From assembly GCF_030056735.1 (NCBI RefSeq), contig NZ_JASHKN010000001.1, positions 930,001 to 994,000 of the forward strand: a DNA stretch of 64,000 nucleotides, given 5' to 3'. This document shows positions 63,184 through 64,000 of this stretch, piece by piece. Below the pieces are notes generated by a model. The model saw nothing but the letters and a program-made list of their open reading frames with translations, ran no database searches and was not told where the DNA came from. Origin of the DNA: Rhodococcus sp. IEGM 1409 (lineage in GTDB: Bacteria > Actinomycetota > Actinomycetes > Mycobacteriales > Mycobacteriaceae). The translations under genes were made by a program, and so were the position numbers. Numbering within the stretch: the first letter of the stretch is position 1; every line of letters starts with the position of its first letter.

Positions 63184-64000
63184 ATGAAAAAACGTACTTG
63201 CGTCGTGCTGGCAGTCGCCGGCTGCGCGACCCTTCTCTTGTCGGCTTGTTCGTCAAGCGGGTCGCCCGGCGGTAACAACGGCCAACCCGTCACGGACGGA
63301 ACGTTCCGGCTGGCACTGTTCGGTGACCCAGGAGCGCTGAATCCGTTGATGACCACGTCCACCTACGCCCACAGTCTTGCGCGCCTCAGCTACGACTACC
63401 TGATTCACGTCGATCCGGAGACCGGGGACGCCGGGCCTTGGCTGGCCGAAAAGTGGTCAGAGACAACCACTTCAGCCGAGTTCACAATTCGCGACGGTGT
63501 CACGTGCTCCGACGGATCCGCACTGACGGCCCGCACCGTCGCAGACAGCATCAACTTCGTCACCGACGAGACCAACGGGTCCGCTCTCCGCGGGGTCTAC
63601 GTGCCTGCAACCGCAACTGCCACTGATGATCTCGCGGCCCGGACGGTGACGGTCACTACCCCGGAACCGTCCCCGTTTCTGCTCCTCAACCTGGCCCGCC
63701 TGCCGATCATGTGTGAGGCGGGATTGACGGATGCGGCAGCGGCGAACAAAACCACCATCGGGTCCGGCATGTTCCAGATGACCGAGTCCGTCGCCAACGA
63801 TCACTACACCTTCGCCCGGCGCGAGGGCTACAACTGGGGACCGGACGACACGACCTCGACCACGGCCGGTCTACCGGAAACCGTCGTCGCGTCGATCGTC
63901 CCGAACATGAGTACCGCCGCAAACCAACTTCTGTCCGGCGATCTGAACGCTGCACAGGTATCCGGCGCGGATCAGGACCGATTGAACTCTGCGCCGCTGG
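63184..64000 (+). CDS. ABC transporter substrate-binding lipoprotein, family 5, paralogue (3' end outside window)
   Basis: ATG 63184 is preceded by CCGGAGGCTCC. The visible 272 residues start MKKRTCVVLAVAGCATLLL with lipobox LSAC. They run parallel to the preceding gene: FRLALFGDPGALNPLMTTS, LSYDYLIHVDPETGDAGPWL, EKWSETTTSAEFTIRDGVTC and GSGMFQMTESVANDHYTFAR. The frame is open to base 64000, so the gene is cut by the window and not broken. High identity points to a tandem duplication; differences cluster in the signal peptide and in scattered surface positions. Permease genes probably follow beyond the window. Confidence 0.88.
   Translation, partial: MKKRTCVVLAVAGCATLLLSACSSSGSPGGNNGQPVTDGTFRLALFGDPGALNPLMTTSTYAHSLARLSYDYLIHVDPETGDAGPWLAEKWSETTTSAEFTIRDGVTCSDGSALTARTVADSINFVTDETNGSALRGVYVPATATATDDLAARTVTVTTPEPSPFLLLNLARLPIMCEAGLTDAAAANKTTIGSGMFQMTESVANDHYTFARREGYNWGPDDTTSTTAGLPETVVASIVPNMSTAANQLLSGDLNAAQVSGADQDRLNSAPL

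Overview
The window reads as a chromosomal segment of a mycolic-acid actinobacterium, most likely Rhodococcus of the erythropolis/qingshengii type. This is inferred from high GC, actinobacterial-style genes (an FprB-like ferredoxin reductase, a LigC/LigD-polymerase pair, an M13 protease, an L,D-transpeptidase with an Ig-like domain, heteromeric-type acyl-CoA dehydrogenases, many TetR/IclR/PucR regulators) and frequent GTG starts. No rRNA, tRNA, CRISPR array, integrase or intact insertion sequence was seen.

Layout. 1-5.1 kb: the end of an AI-2E family permease, a large LuxR-type (LAL) regulator with small neighbours, and an SCO6745-like protein. 5.1-7.2 kb is a gene graveyard holding remnants of a DUF1254 protein, an ImuA'-like SOS mutasome factor with an in-frame amber codon, an SRAP/YedK protein and a PPOX/F420 enzyme with an internal deletion. 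7.2-12.2 kb: a divergent HxlR regulator/nitroreductase pair, then a four-gene OpuC-type osmoprotectant ABC operon. 12.2-14.2 kb: a Tam-like methyltransferase and a secreted PI-PLC-like enzyme. 14.3-19.7 kb: a fatty-acid type cluster (FadD, two overlapping FadE, a double-domain TetR) and a decayed tetR.

20.1-24.7 kb is the most unusual region. It is a six-gene minus-strand operon built around a SipW-type signal peptidase: two TasA/camelysin-like exported proteins, an alternate-signal exported protein, a second S26 peptidase fused to a substrate-like region with a Thr-rich stalk, and a lipoprotein paralogue of one substrate. It looks like a dedicated export pathway for surface or fibre proteins. 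25.3-26.3 kb is a second graveyard (amidohydrolase and ABC-F remnants).

26.3-32.6 kb: a compact catabolic operon (two NTF2-like proteins, two SDRs, a KstD-like flavoenzyme, an MHS transporter) divergent from an IclR regulator, with a three-half-site operator candidate between them. 32.8-36.4 kb: three consecutive pirins and a thioesterase. 36.4-40.7 kb: a frameshifted secreted intradiol dioxygenase, a UvrA-like ABC ATPase, and an AraC/VOC pair whose last six codons are tandemly repeated.

40.8-57.6 kb: an M13 metallopeptidase, a YnfA-like membrane protein, a UgpBAEC-like sugar ABC operon, an L,D-transpeptidase, an FprB-like reductase, dodecin, a serine hydrolase, NHEJ-type polymerase and ligase, and CorA. 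57.9-64 kb: a TetR/SDR pair, a PucR regulator and two tandem paralogous peptide-type binding lipoproteins. Both lipoprotein genes carry the same upstream element at the same distance from the start codon. The last gene runs off the window.
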